Source: Hemibagrus wyckioides | Taxonomy: Eukaryota > Chordata > Actinopteri > Siluriformes > Bagridae | DNA: 64,000 nucleotides | Direction of reading: 5' to 3' | NCBI RefSeq assembly: GCF_019097595.1 | Contig: NC_080718.1 | Coordinates: 14,740,657-14,804,656, forward strand | Shown here: positions 40,290-51,500 of the stretch, in pieces | Layout of the letters: each line of letters begins with the position of its first letter | Numbering within the stretch: the stretch's first letter is position 1 | Position numbers and translations under genes: made by a program | Notes under the pieces: generated by a model | Seen by the model: only the letters and a program-made list of their open reading frames with translations | Databases searched by the model: none | What the model was told of the DNA's origin: nothing

Positions 40290-40489
40290 ATTCACTCATG
40301 CAATTACACACTACGGGCAATGTTAGAGACACCAATCAGCCTAGTAGCATGTCTTTGGACCTGTGGGAGGAAACTGGAGCACCCGGAGGAAACCCATCAA
40401 GCACAGGGGAGAACATGCAAACTCCACACACACACAGTGAGCGGGAGCGAGACTTGAACCCAGGGCGTTGGAGGTGTGAGGCGAACGTC
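40121..40489 (-). mobile_element. tRNA-derived SINE flanked by a 12-bp target site duplication
   Basis: The insertion is bracketed by perfect copies of ctgaaagaacat at 40109-40120 and 40490-40501. On the minus strand it begins with a tRNA-like head (ggttcaagtct, a pol III B-box, about 40450-40460 in plus coordinates). It continues through the widespread fish repeat body (ggagtttgcatgttctcccc) and a CA/TG tract (about 40230-40287), and ends in an A-rich tail, seen as tttttaatttaattt at 40122-40136. The 5' head is probably slightly truncated. It interrupts a GGAT-repeat-containing older repeat at about 40049-40120. Confidence 0.85.
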
Positions 40490-41742
40490 CTGAAAGAACA
40501 TATGACCATAATATCTAAAAACCTCAGGATAACAAACACAAATTCAGTTTCACAAGGAAGAAAGGACGAAAAAGAAGAAGAATACAGTCCGATGAGTCTG
40601 ATATTCTGATTTTAATCATGTTTTAAAATAACAATAATAATCACTTTTTTTTTTAAACATCACACTGATCGAGAGCACAAATCTTGCAAGACTTCACAGT
40701 GTTGCATGTGTAATGATACCAAGAGTTCAAGAGAAAGGCACACACAGTGGCTATATAACCTAATGAAACAAAGCTTAACATCTCTAACAGAAACAAACAT
40801 GGCACATTCGAAATCAGTGAAAGTCAAAAGATTTCTAAAGGATAATCCAGAAACATGAAACAACTTAATCACTTCCGACTTTTGATTGTCCTTCATAGCA
40901 AACTATTATTTCGTTAATAAATACTGTACATAAATGATTGCACATCTTTCTATCCATAGGCCTTTCTACAAACACTGCCTTCTTCTAAAAATATAGTCTC
41001 ACGTATTGCACTAGTTACAGAACACCTACGGCATGCTCACACACGATACACAACAAGGTGGACCTCAGGTTCTCTAAAAGCTATTGCAGGATCATTCCAG
41101 CTGTAGAGCCTTCACAGAAAAGAGCTTCTAGTCAGTGAATGACAGGAAAAAAAAAAAAACAGGAGTGAGACACAAACTAAACAAGAGTCTAATCTTAGCA
41201 TCGGTATAGAGCTGTGGAATAAATCACAGCACTGGACAGCACATGAACACCATTTCTTTTCAGCAGGTCTTAAACAAATAAGTGCTAATGTGTGACAATT
41301 TTCTTCATTAAAAATAACCTACTTTGCAGTTCTGCTTTTTTTTTTTTAACTTATACATAAACAGTATTTGAGTCAGTGTTAACAATATTATTTATAATGA
41401 ATAAAGAATTAAGAAATCAAATTACATTCTGATTTCAATCAGTGCTCTCCACAAGAAACAAACAAATCAACAAACATGCATGACACCAGTTATATTCAGC
41501 ATTCTGCAATAGATAAGAGCCTGTAAATGAATCCACATCTTACACTGTGTGCACTGTAAGCATATTAAATATTAATCACTATGTAATGTTAAAAAGAGCA
41601 GCTTAAATCGAAGATGTAAACAACCTGAAAAAATAAAGAAACTAGCTGCAATATAATATTGCAAATCACAGTATTTTTTTTAATTACATAATTAGTACAG
41701 ATCTAGAAAATATTCACGTTATGAAGTGCATGTTTAAAAGTA

Positions 41743-42548
41743 CACTATATTGTGTACTTTTAAAAACGTTTTGGGACACCCCTCCAAATCATTCAATTCA
41801 GGTGTTGTATTTCAGGGGTTGGGCTTGGTCCCTTAGTTCCAGTGAAAGGAACTCTTAATGCTTCAGTATACCAAGACATTTTGGACAATGTCATGCTCCC
41901 AACTTTGTGGGGATGACCCGTTCCTGTTCCAACATGACTGTGCACCAGTGCACAAAGCAAGGTCCATAAAGACATGGATGAGTGAGTTTGGTGTGGAGGA
42001 ACTTGACCATCCTGACCTCAACCCAATAGAACACCTTTGGGATGAATTAAAGCAGAGACTGTGAGTCAGGCTAAAACTGGGATGTCTGCCTTTACATGCA
42101 AATGAATGTAATCTGGAGTTGACCCGCCCTTTGCAGTTATAACAGCTTCATCTCTTCTGGGAAGGCTTTCCACAAGGTTTAGGAGTGTGTTTATGGGATT
42201 TTTTGACCATTCCACTAGAAGCACATTTGTGAGGTCAGGCACTGATGCTGGATGAGAAGGTCTGGCTCGCAGTCTCCACTTGAATTCATCCCAAAGGTGT
42301 TCCATCAGGTTGACGTCACACCAAACTCGCTCATCCATGTCTTTATAGACCTTGCTTTGTGCACTGGTGCACAGTCATGTTGAAACAGGAAGGGGCCATC
42401 TCCATGAAATTGTCCAAAATGTCTTGGTATGCTGAAGCATTAAGAGTTCCTTTCACTGGAACTAAGAGGCCGAGCCCAACCCCTGAAAAATAATACCTGA
42501 ATTCAATGATTTGGAGGGGTGTGTCCCAAAACTTTTGGCAATATAGTG
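41743..42548. mobile_element. Fold-back Tc1-like element with inverted transposase arms
   Basis: The ends (cactatattg ... caatatagtg) are flanked by TA at 41741-41742 and 42549-42550. The left arm, about 41743-42072, carries a transposase C-terminal fragment on the plus strand (FLFQHDCAPVHKARSIKTW, then NPIEHLWDELKQRL). The right arm, about 42258-42548, is an inverted copy of the same segment, and the loop encodes further transposase sequence on the minus strand. No intact transposase is present. Confidence 0.9.
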
Positions 42549-43474
42549 TATCAGGAACTGAGTAATAATGAGTGAAGTATTAAAGCGAATAAGCAATCAT
42601 CACACCAAGGTTTGACAATCATTTTGTTCTGTAACTGCACTGCCACCTAAACTAGACATCATAAAAAAGCATTAATGGTACAAGTTTTGGAATGAAAAAT
42701 CGGGTATGTAAAGAGATTTGATATTCAAGTGAAAAAGGATAAGATTATAGTGTGCAACATTTAAAGATCTTTTAGACCAACATCTAACTTATTAGATCTT
42801 CTTTTTTTTCCCCCCAAGAAAAATAGAACATATTCACAATGATTAAGAAACAATATGCAAACTATTTAATACTTTGGAAACCACAATAAACTGAGAGACA
42901 TCTCATACAGGTTAAAGAACAAATTTTTCTTGTTTTAATCGAACATGTAGCCTACTATCTAAACCCAATCATTGCTACATAAATGTACTAAAACAGAGCT
43001 AAAAATGTGCTACTTCTCTGGTTACTGTCACTTCTCACAGATCAGAGTGCAGTGTAGTGTAAAATGCCAGACTCACTCACACATCACTTTTGCTTATATG
43101 AAAAGCAAGTTGAGTTAATATTGACAGGAAGATTTTTTTTTTTAAATTGTTAATGTGGAATTTTACATGACCCTGGCTACTGTTAGGAGGCATTCCACAC
43201 AGCACAGACGATACTGGTTATGATAATACTGGTTATGATATGGATATTACAGCCCCAGGCAACAGCACCACTAAAATATCGATTATATGAACTAATGCAT
43301 TCAGATAATATCAATATCTCGGACATTCACTGTGTGCCACAGCACCTTAAAATAAAGAAAAACAGCTAACAAATTTAACATTTGGATAACACAGTCTTGT
43401 AGCATGTGTTGTCAATTTACATACAGAAATTGAAAGTACTATAAATTCTTTGCATGATATTTTTTTTAAGTGGG

Positions 43475-44757
43475 CCTTGCATAAGTATTCACCCCCCTTT
43501 AAACTGTTTCCAGCATTCAATTTTTTGCAAATAAGAAAAATAAAAACAAATGTTCCTCTGAGAACCTCCAAATTAGTTCTGGTGCAATCAGCAGTATAAG
43601 TCTACCAGTGCACAAGTGAAGCTTTTCGTGATCTCAGTATAAATACACCTGTTTCTGGAAAAGTTTGTTGAAGAATCTGACTAAGCAAAGTATCATGAAA
43701 ACCAAGGAACAATCAAAACAAGGTTTAGTTATATAAAACGTTCAAAATTTGAACATTCCACAGAACAACATTAAACAAGTAGAACTCGATGCCAGCAGCG
43801 TCAACAGGGATGCCCCCATTGCCAATTAGACTTGTATACCTCAAATACCCTCATAAACAGGAAGAAAGCTATTAAAGAAAAAAGGATTCCATGACCTTGA
43901 CACCGTTTGGATCAATTCCAAAATCTAATCAATCCATCTGCTAATGTACATGCACTCATTCTTGAGAATCCTGGGCAGATAGACCAGCTGAAAACATTTT
44001 TTTGTTTGTTTTTAGTGAGAGAGGTATAAAACAGCCTTCTGCTGGTCCAGCGGCAGGATCCTGCGCTCTCAGTGTTCAATTCCCAGGCAAGGAGCTAACC
44101 TAGCCACTGAACTCCAAGCCCAGATAAAATGGGAGGGTTGCATCAGGAAGGGCTAAAACATGCGCCAAATCAAAATATGCAGACCAGATGATCCACTGTG
44201 GCAACCCCAAACTGGGAGCAGTTGAAAGAGCAACAAGTGAGACTGATATAAAAATGGAAATAATATGGCACAACTGTATCCTGTGTTTTGGTGGTGGTGG
44301 TCCACCAAAAAGTCAGAGATGTAAGTGCTACCACCACCATGCTTCACTGTAGGGATGGTGTTCTCAGGGTGTTGGGTATCCACCAAACATCAGAGCAGAG
44401 ATTAATGGTTAATGGTCTCAGCTAGGCAGAGATGTGGTTGTGTTGTAACGCTAACACTATCATTATTTATTTGCAACCAAAATCTGACTGATGCTTTATT
44501 GCCAAAACTTTGTCTTGAAACTGATAGAACCTTGGTCTTCATAAGCTGCATATTTAGGTATAATTCTCTCTGGGGCCTTCCAGAATAGGTGTATAGAGAC
44601 TGGCACTTTACTAGCCCACATTTGGAAGTCCTTTTGCAAATAATAGAGGAAACTCTATTCCCTCCCATTTCAATAATATGAGCTATTTAGTATAGATTCA
44701 TAACATATAACCCCAATTAGGTTTAAGTGCAGGGGGATACTTATGCAAGGCACTGTA
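43475..44757 (-). mobile_element. Degenerate Tc1-like transposon, second TIR family, with nested SINE
   Basis: The left end (ccttgcataagtattcaccc, from about 43475) and right end (gggatacttatgcaaggcac, ending about 44755) are inverted relatives. The minus strand holds catalytic-core fragments, for example PENTIPTVKHGGGS near 44320-44375, in broken frames. The copy is old and inactive. Confidence 0.8.
44020..44225 (+). mobile_element. tRNA-like SINE nested in the Tc1 element
   Basis: tggtccagcgg (44043-44053) fits the pol III A-box pattern TRGYNNARNGG. About 20 bases on, tgttcaattcc (44073-44083) approximates a B-box. The body gggagggttgcatcaggaag (about 44130-44149), followed by ccactgtggcaacccc, is typical of a common fish SINE. 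The edges are approximate and no clear target duplication was found. Confidence 0.7.
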
Positions 44758-45271
44758 CAGCAATACTGCATTGATTTGAGCAATGGTTAGATATGAACAG
44801 ACATTCAATTCCCATAATATAGAATCAGTTTGCATTTCTTCAGAATGTAAACTATTAACTTAGGTAGCCATATGTAGTAGATTTAAAGGGCAGTCTTACC
44901 ATGTGTCCACAACGTCAGCAGTATGCTAGAACCTTAACAGCACTACGGGAGTGTAAAGGCATTCCACAGAGCAAGTTTTCTGATGATCAGAACAGTAACA
45001 TGCCATCACTAGACACTAGAGTCCTACAGGACCCTGACCTAAACAATATTCCAAGCAGGTAAGATTAGGAGCGCTACCAAGATGAACTGCCTTTCCACAT
45101 TTTGCTGAAAAGGATCTCTCCATATGAGATCCATGTCAGATTTTTTTTTTCAGGAATGTTATATATTCTTTAATGCTGTTTTTCTTTATATATATTTGCT
45201 TAAAATACAATTTCGATGCACTACATTTGAAACATATACAGTACATTCAGTGAAAGGCGCAAGCCAGACAC

Positions 45272-45405
45272 CTAAACCTCATAACTATCTGACCTCCTGC
45301 TCTGGACCCAGCCATGATGGCTCCGTCTCTCCCCGGATGCCCGGGATGCTCCCCACCCAGCCTGATGCCCATGTGGCATTTCCTCATCATGGCCCAGTTG
45401 CTCTC
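45272..45405 (-). CDS. znf365: Possible terminal coding exon of znf365 (frame uncertain)
   Basis: A good acceptor (ctacag|GAGAGC, exon from 45405) opens a GC-rich stretch downstream of the znf365 exon at 46058-46229. Joined directly to that exon (phase 0), it reads ESNWAMMRKCHMGIR and stays open to a TGA at about 45247. With an intervening 22-bp candidate microexon (45876-45897) it would instead read EQLGHDEEMPHGHQ and end at TAG, 45272. Neither C-terminus matches the human protein as I remember it. A noncoding identity is also possible. Confidence 0.3.
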
Positions 45406-46057
45406 CTGTAGACCTAGATGTAAATAAAAATCACAGGCTGAAGATCCTAACAGCATTCATTATAAATAAAACACATTTGATACAACTTTATGACAACAAA
45501 ACTCATCACTATTTGAAGTCAGGATATGGCAGAAATATCCGGAAACTCCAAATCACATACAAAAAAAATATAAATAAATAAAACCTTAGGAAAAAAGACA
45601 AAGAAAATACAGGGAACTGAGAGATGGTCCTTGAAACCCATTGTTTATACACCAAAGAAACATGTGGGATATTCAATGAATAAGTAATACGGAAAAGCAA
45701 GACTGCTACAATGAGAAATTAAGAAAAGATTTCCCAATTAACATCTACATTTACTGTTTACTGTTACTGCACAAGCAACCAAGTACAGACTATGTAAATT
45801 ACAAGATAAACATTAAAAATAAAAATAATTGTAAAAAATCCATGCCATACCTGCTTTTAGTTATTCTTTGGGGACCTGCCTCAGCTAAAGGGGACACCTG
45901 GACAAACAATAGGGTTGTAAGAGCAGGTCTTATATGTCTTACAATAGACGATTCATAATGCTTATTTCTGTAGCCAGTATTGTCTCACTGACACATGCAG
46001 GGCATAGATTAGGTTGTGTAATAAGCCCCAAGTCTAACAGTGTGGCCTGGAACATAC

Positions 46058-47051
46058 CGTGTGAGCTGTGCAGTAGTGCTCATGCGGAGTGTTCTGGTAA
46101 TACTCCAGCAGCCTTTCAGCCAGGGCAATGCGTCGCAGGAGGCCTTCGATGAAGCGCCGCAAACGAACTTTCCCGCACATCTCATGCTGCGCTGCTGCTT
46201 CCAGAAATTTCTGAATAGCAAGCACTTCCCTACAACCAGTAACAAACTACTGTTATTTTGAGGTGTTAAGTTAACTTAACTTAAGACTAATCTACCAATT
46301 AAAAAAAAAAAAAAACACAGACAATTTTGTTGGAATTGTTTTTTTCAGGTTGCACTCACTGTTCCCTCCGTTCCAGCTCATGCTCGGACATACTGAGCTG
46401 TTGGCGCAGAGTGGCGATAACCATGACAGCGGCATTCACCTGTCTGCTAAGAGCTTGCTCCCTCTCCAGCACTTCTTGTCGCTCCTGGGCCAGGTGGTGC
46501 GAGTGTGCACGCTCACACAGAAGTGCTGTGTCAGTGTGGGCCAGTTCTGAGCTGAGCCGGAGCAGCCGTCGCTCCATGCTGCTACTGGCCGTCCTCATCA
46601 TGCCCTCCAGCCTCTGCCCCACCGAGGGCACTGGAGCAGAGAGGAGCTTGGTGCCAATGGACAACTCGCCACCAGCGGCACTCTTCTTTGGGGAGGCAGG
46701 CTGTTCTGGGCACGTGTCTGCAGTCTGGTCATGTGGAAGGGGATCAGAGCTGAATGGGAACTGGTGCGAACGCGTGTCAGTGCCTGCGTCCTTTGTTGTC
46801 TGGGTCTCAGCAGTGGCTCTTTTGCTGTCAGAGCGTAAGTACCCCCTGCTGGCAGGGAGGCTGAGGTTGTGCCTTGGATCGTATGTGTGGTTGTAGTCAA
46901 GGTGGGCCCGTAACGCAGCCAGGCTGTGGAAGCGCTCATGCTCTCCACATCGGGGGCATCGGAACGGGGGTGGAGATGGAGCGCCTGCACCACAGGCCTG
47001 GCCGTTTTCCACAAATAAGGTTGTGTTGTGCGTGCACAACTTTTGCTGCAT
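46058..47051 (-). CDS. znf365: Zinc finger protein 365 (two supported coding exons)
   Basis: Coiled-coil protein with one N-terminal C2H2-like finger, linked in mammals to centrosome function and genome stability. Exon 46360-47051 starts MQQK, the same start as human ZNF365, and contains CPRCGEHERFHSLAALRAHL followed by His, a C2H2-type finger at about residues 31-53. A long Ser-rich linker and a coiled coil (EQALSRQVNAAVMVIATLR) follow. Exon 46058-46229 joins in phase (QEVLAIQKFLEAAAQ, ALAERLLEYYQ), mirroring the human stretch ending in LEYYQ. An acceptor precedes the ATG (ggcag|GTTGACATG), so a 5' UTR exon lies upstream, probably within 47.6-48.3 kb. The C-terminal end is unresolved. The gene diverges from rtkn2, as in human. 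Confidence 0.9.
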
Positions 47052-48249
47052 GTCAACCTGCCAGTGAAACATTACGATTTCTTAGTAACTGAGGCAGAAT
47101 TTAATAACCTCACCAAAGTTTTACTTAATGTCCTTGCTTCATGTGCAAAACTAGTCACCTTTGACGTAGTCATATTAAACAATGTAATAGTCTTCAGGCT
47201 GGATAACTGAAACCTTTCATGGTAAAATAGTACATTTCTATACACATATAAGCATATTCCTATAAGTAGCAATAAGTCTATGTCTATTCACCGCAATCCC
47301 ACTCTCTAATGCATGTTCTTATTAAAATATTCATTCACATCATCATCAATCAAATCCCATTATTAAATCAGTATTGGGCCCAGTTCACCAAGTAGGAGAA
47401 ACCAAACTCCATAGCCTGCATTATTACACGGACTAAGACTAACTGCAATCTCATGCTTTTGGTAGTTAAAAACGCTTCTTTTTTTGAGGATGCTTCAACA
47501 TATTTCCGTCTGTATTGTCTGATGTACTCCCCCGTGCTCATTACACCATAGACAACCACAGTATTTCGTATGACGTACATGCATAAGGCAAATCCAGAGC
47601 TTTTTCTACTAGTGCACAAATGCATATGTCATAAGAATGTGATCATCGGCTTGCTTCAAGCTTTCCATATCAGACCAGAGGAGCTCGTTACAGAAGGAGA
47701 TGTTCTCTTGAGGCGTGCACTTTACATGACTGTGAGCTCCTGAAAGAGCAGCACAAAGTCGGACCAAGTCATGCAGTCACTCATCTACATACTGTTATAT
47801 CGTCATCTAGCCCTAGCTCGCATGCATATACCTTCTGAAGCACCGTTTCAGCCTGCAGCCCGGTCCAGGTGAGTTCTGCTGGAATAATAACGCCTTGGCT
47901 CGGAAACCGCTTTTCAGATGACGATCATTGGGATCTGTTGGACCTGTAGCTGACTGGCTCTGATTCTCTTGTATATTCAGCTAGCCTGCTGTAACTGCGA
48001 TATAGGTGTCACAGACATCACTGCTGAAATCCTGAACGGTGTCCTTCAGAGATAACGATCTGGACACGAATACGACACTAACCGCCTTTCCCTGCTACAA
48101 TGATATTGTCCAGTCGCTAGGTCAGCTACAGTGATTTGATCAGCCTTGCTGAGAAGAAGTCATTAGCATTCAGAGTGCGACAGACAACCGAGTCGATCCA
48201 TTCGGGAACAGACGGGAGAGCCGAACAAAAGGCGTTGGAATTACAACCA

Positions 48250-48525
48250 TTTCTGTGCCACGGTATACACAAAAAATAACAACACAAGCTCATTAAAGAT
48301 TATACAATGTCAAAGAATATTAATAAACCTCAAAGCCACGTAAATTTAACTGGCGTAGTCACGAATGTCCAATTTCAAGCCTACATTTCAAATTCAAAAG
48401 TGGTATAGTCCTATGGTTGTTTAGGCAACGGCGAGGTACGGAGGAAAGCGATTGGCTGAATCAGAGCTGTGGAGTCTGTCGGTTCGTTGAGCTCGTGAGG
48501 GGCTTGTCTCAGGGAAGGAGCCAGT
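48250..48525. promoter_or_regulatory. Likely shared promoter region of znf365 and rtkn2
   Basis: The two genes point away from each other. The rtkn2 ATG is at 48526, and the first coding exon of znf365 is preceded by an intron, so its promoter lies somewhere in 47.6-48.4 kb. The stretch is moderately CpG-containing and has no clear TATA box. The transcription starts are unknown, so the shared-promoter call is an inference from geometry. Confidence 0.4.
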
Positions 48526-51500
48526 ATGGAGTCATCGCGGGACGTTCGAATGTTTAAACGGAACGATAGGACAAGGTCCACCATATCGACCTGCTCGTCC
48601 CTCGCCATGGAGATGAAAAGGAAGAAGATAAGAGACGGTGTTTTGCTTGCACAAAACGAGGTATGTTCACGCGGTTTGGTACGGATTTGTAACAAGAGTA
48701 TAGATATATTATAATCCTTATTGTTTTTATATAGCTGTTGACGTTATTGCCTGTAAAGCATCACGTGACCTGGCCTGCCTGCGCCCTGCTCGAGGCTAAA
48801 TAAGCCCCTTTTTGCGTTAAGAATGAATGAGAGAGTTTAAAGTGTAAAGTGATTGTTTTATCCCATGAAACTACATTATTCGACTAAATAAAGACCTGTT
48901 TATTCAGTATCCCTTCAGGTGAGAACAAGACAGGTTCAAGTGTTTACCATACCTAAATGACCTACTACACGGTTAAGGGGTTTTCAATTGTGTCCTAATG
49001 AGGACCTTTATTTTTTTTCTTCTTTTAATTTAGTTAGAATTAATTTATGAATGAATAAAAAAAATAGTGGGAAAAGAAGAAAGAAAGTTGCACAGCTTTT
49101 TCCACCTAATTTAAACTGGTTTTCCTGGACCCATTGTTTAGGATGCTGTTCCTTCTCCACCCACTTGCCTGTAACTGACCTGCCTCTGTGCTCTCAAGCC
49201 ATTGTTTAAAACCTGCCATGAGGAATCAATCAGTCTAGGGAGACTGCTGGGAAAATGCTTTCCAGTTTCATTATAAATGATTGTTTTTGAGCCACAGTGT
49301 GCGTTTAGTGAAATACCCTTGACTTTCCCCATTTCTTTGTGTATCCACCTGTTGTCTGCCATAACCCTAATCTGAACCTATAAAACACCTGCTGATCTCT
49401 GATGCTGGCTCTTTCCTAGGACTGTAATCTCCAGGAGAAGATAGACTTTGAGATGCGAATGAGAGCAGGGGCATATAAGCTTCTGGTGGCCAGTTCTAAG
49501 AGAGAACAGATCCTGGATGCAGCAAAGAGCCTGTTGACCTGCAATGTGCGAATCAAAGCCTACATGAGCGAGGCCCAGAGGAGGAAGGAGCAGGGAGATG
49601 TGCCTGAAAGACTTAGATGGAGGTCTGACATGGTGTGCTCATACATTAGTGTTGCAGGAGAATGTGTGAGCACATGTTTTATGCAGAAATCATATGTAGT
49701 GGGAATCTGTGACGGCTTTAGTGGAATGTCTTTGTTTCTTCCAGGACCTCCGATTCACAGAACGGCGTGCCTTGCAAGGGCAAAGTTGCAATAACTGGTA
49801 TGATCATGGAAAACCTTTTTTCTCAATATTTGATAGAATAAATTGTGTAGGTTCATTTCCTGTTCTCTTTCTCCCATGTAGGTTTGCGGCTTCCACTATT
49901 TTGGAAGGATTCTGAACACTTTAACACTAAAGGGAGTGAGTACATCTGGTACTTTTTAGTTCATGTTATTATAAATGTATTCGCTCTCTTCCATACATGT
50001 ATTATATAGCTTCTTTTGCAATTTCATATTTGCCTAATTCTCAAACCACAGCTGTTTGTGTTAAAACTACATCAAATTGCATATGCCCACATGTTTATCT
50101 TTACCTGGCTTTTTGGACAACAATCTGCATGACATTGCCTGAATGACGTGTCACTCGCTTGCTTTTTCACCCTCAGGAATGCAAGATAATGTGCGTGTGG
50201 AATATTATTATAAGCCCATCGCTGGTCTAGGGATTTTTTTTTTCATATGTCTTGTTTCTACAGACTCTCAGCGGGTTGCAGTCTTCTGTCTAATGAAGCT
50301 TGGCTCTGAGATATTTGACACAGAAATGGTGATTGTAGACCGAACAGTGACTGATATCTGTTTTGAGGGTGTAACTATCTTGTAAGTTGTTATTAGAAAT
50401 GATTATTGAAATGCAGTGGTAAAGTGTGTGGTGGATACTTCAAGCCTGTTTCTGTGCTGTTCCAGTTCTGAGGCTAAGCCAGACTTTGAACTAGCTGTTG
50501 AGCTATACAGCTGTGCACTGGAAGAGGAGGGACCTTTGGTCAACACGCCAAAAAAATTGGCCAGGAAGCTGAGGTCCTCTTTTGGGAAGGGAGCTGGAAG
50601 GAAACTCTGCCCTCTTCTGGATGGAGGAGATCCTGATTCTTTTCTTCAGTCCAATCCAATTCCACCGTATGGACTGCCTTCATATCCACACACACACGCC
50701 GAGTACCCTGTGTAAAATCATTACAGGTCACATGCTCACATCAGGCATCAGAAAGAGTACAAATGCAGTCTGTCAGTGGCATGCTTGTCTGCACAAGACA
50801 AGCTAGTTTGAGTATTTCAGAAACTGCTGATTAGTGAGCCTGTGTTCATTGTAGCCTTAGATTCCTGTCCTTGGCTGACAGAAGTGGAACTCGATATGGT
50901 CTACAGAGATCTGAGATCACATTTTCCCCATTCTGATGTTTATATTAGCTGAAACTCTTGACCTGTATCTGCATGATTTAATGAATGTATAATTGTATGA
51001 ATGTGCAGAGGAACTTATGTTACTATTAAAGTGGATGATGACTGTAGTTTATGATTATTATGATTTATTTCAGTGGAGCAAAATATTCACTTTTGGCATA
51101 CACAACTCTGGGACTGGAGCAGACCGGGAAGTCATTCCAGTCTCATTCACTTGTAGTTTTACGGAGTGGTAAGTGAAAGAGCAACACCATCATGCTGTTC
51201 TGTTTCTGCATGTTTTGCTAGAAGTCACTGAGCTTTAGCATTAGGCAGGCAAAGCTTTCTGTTTCAACCTTTAAGGCCAAGGCTTTCATCTGCTTTTGAC
51301 CATATTTGGTATAGGAGAGTAATTTTCTGAAGTAGTTGATCATTTGGAGTTCCTGTCTCTTTGCTCAGTAGAAACATCATGGCTGCCTCTCTATGGGAAC
51401 TTGTGCTGTCAGCTGGTGGCACAGCCTGACTGCATGACACAGGATATGATGGGCGGTTATCTTAGCCAGCAGGTCAGTCACACACCATTATGTGTACAGC

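Larger units (their letters stand above)
33400..45270. other. 12-kb transposon-rich intergenic desert between ado and znf365
   Basis: Apart from the mobile elements and repeats listed separately, no coding region is recognisable here. The stretches 33420-34220, 34700-36000, 36680-37900, 39110-40020, 40620-41740, 42550-43470 and 44760-45270 hold AT-rich unique-looking DNA. The part nearest znf365 may include that gene's 3' UTR. Confidence 0.6.

Noticed and set aside
46327..46896. 189-codon plus-strand open frame
   Set aside because: It is the antisense shadow of the znf365 first coding exon, whose minus-strand reading matches a known protein.
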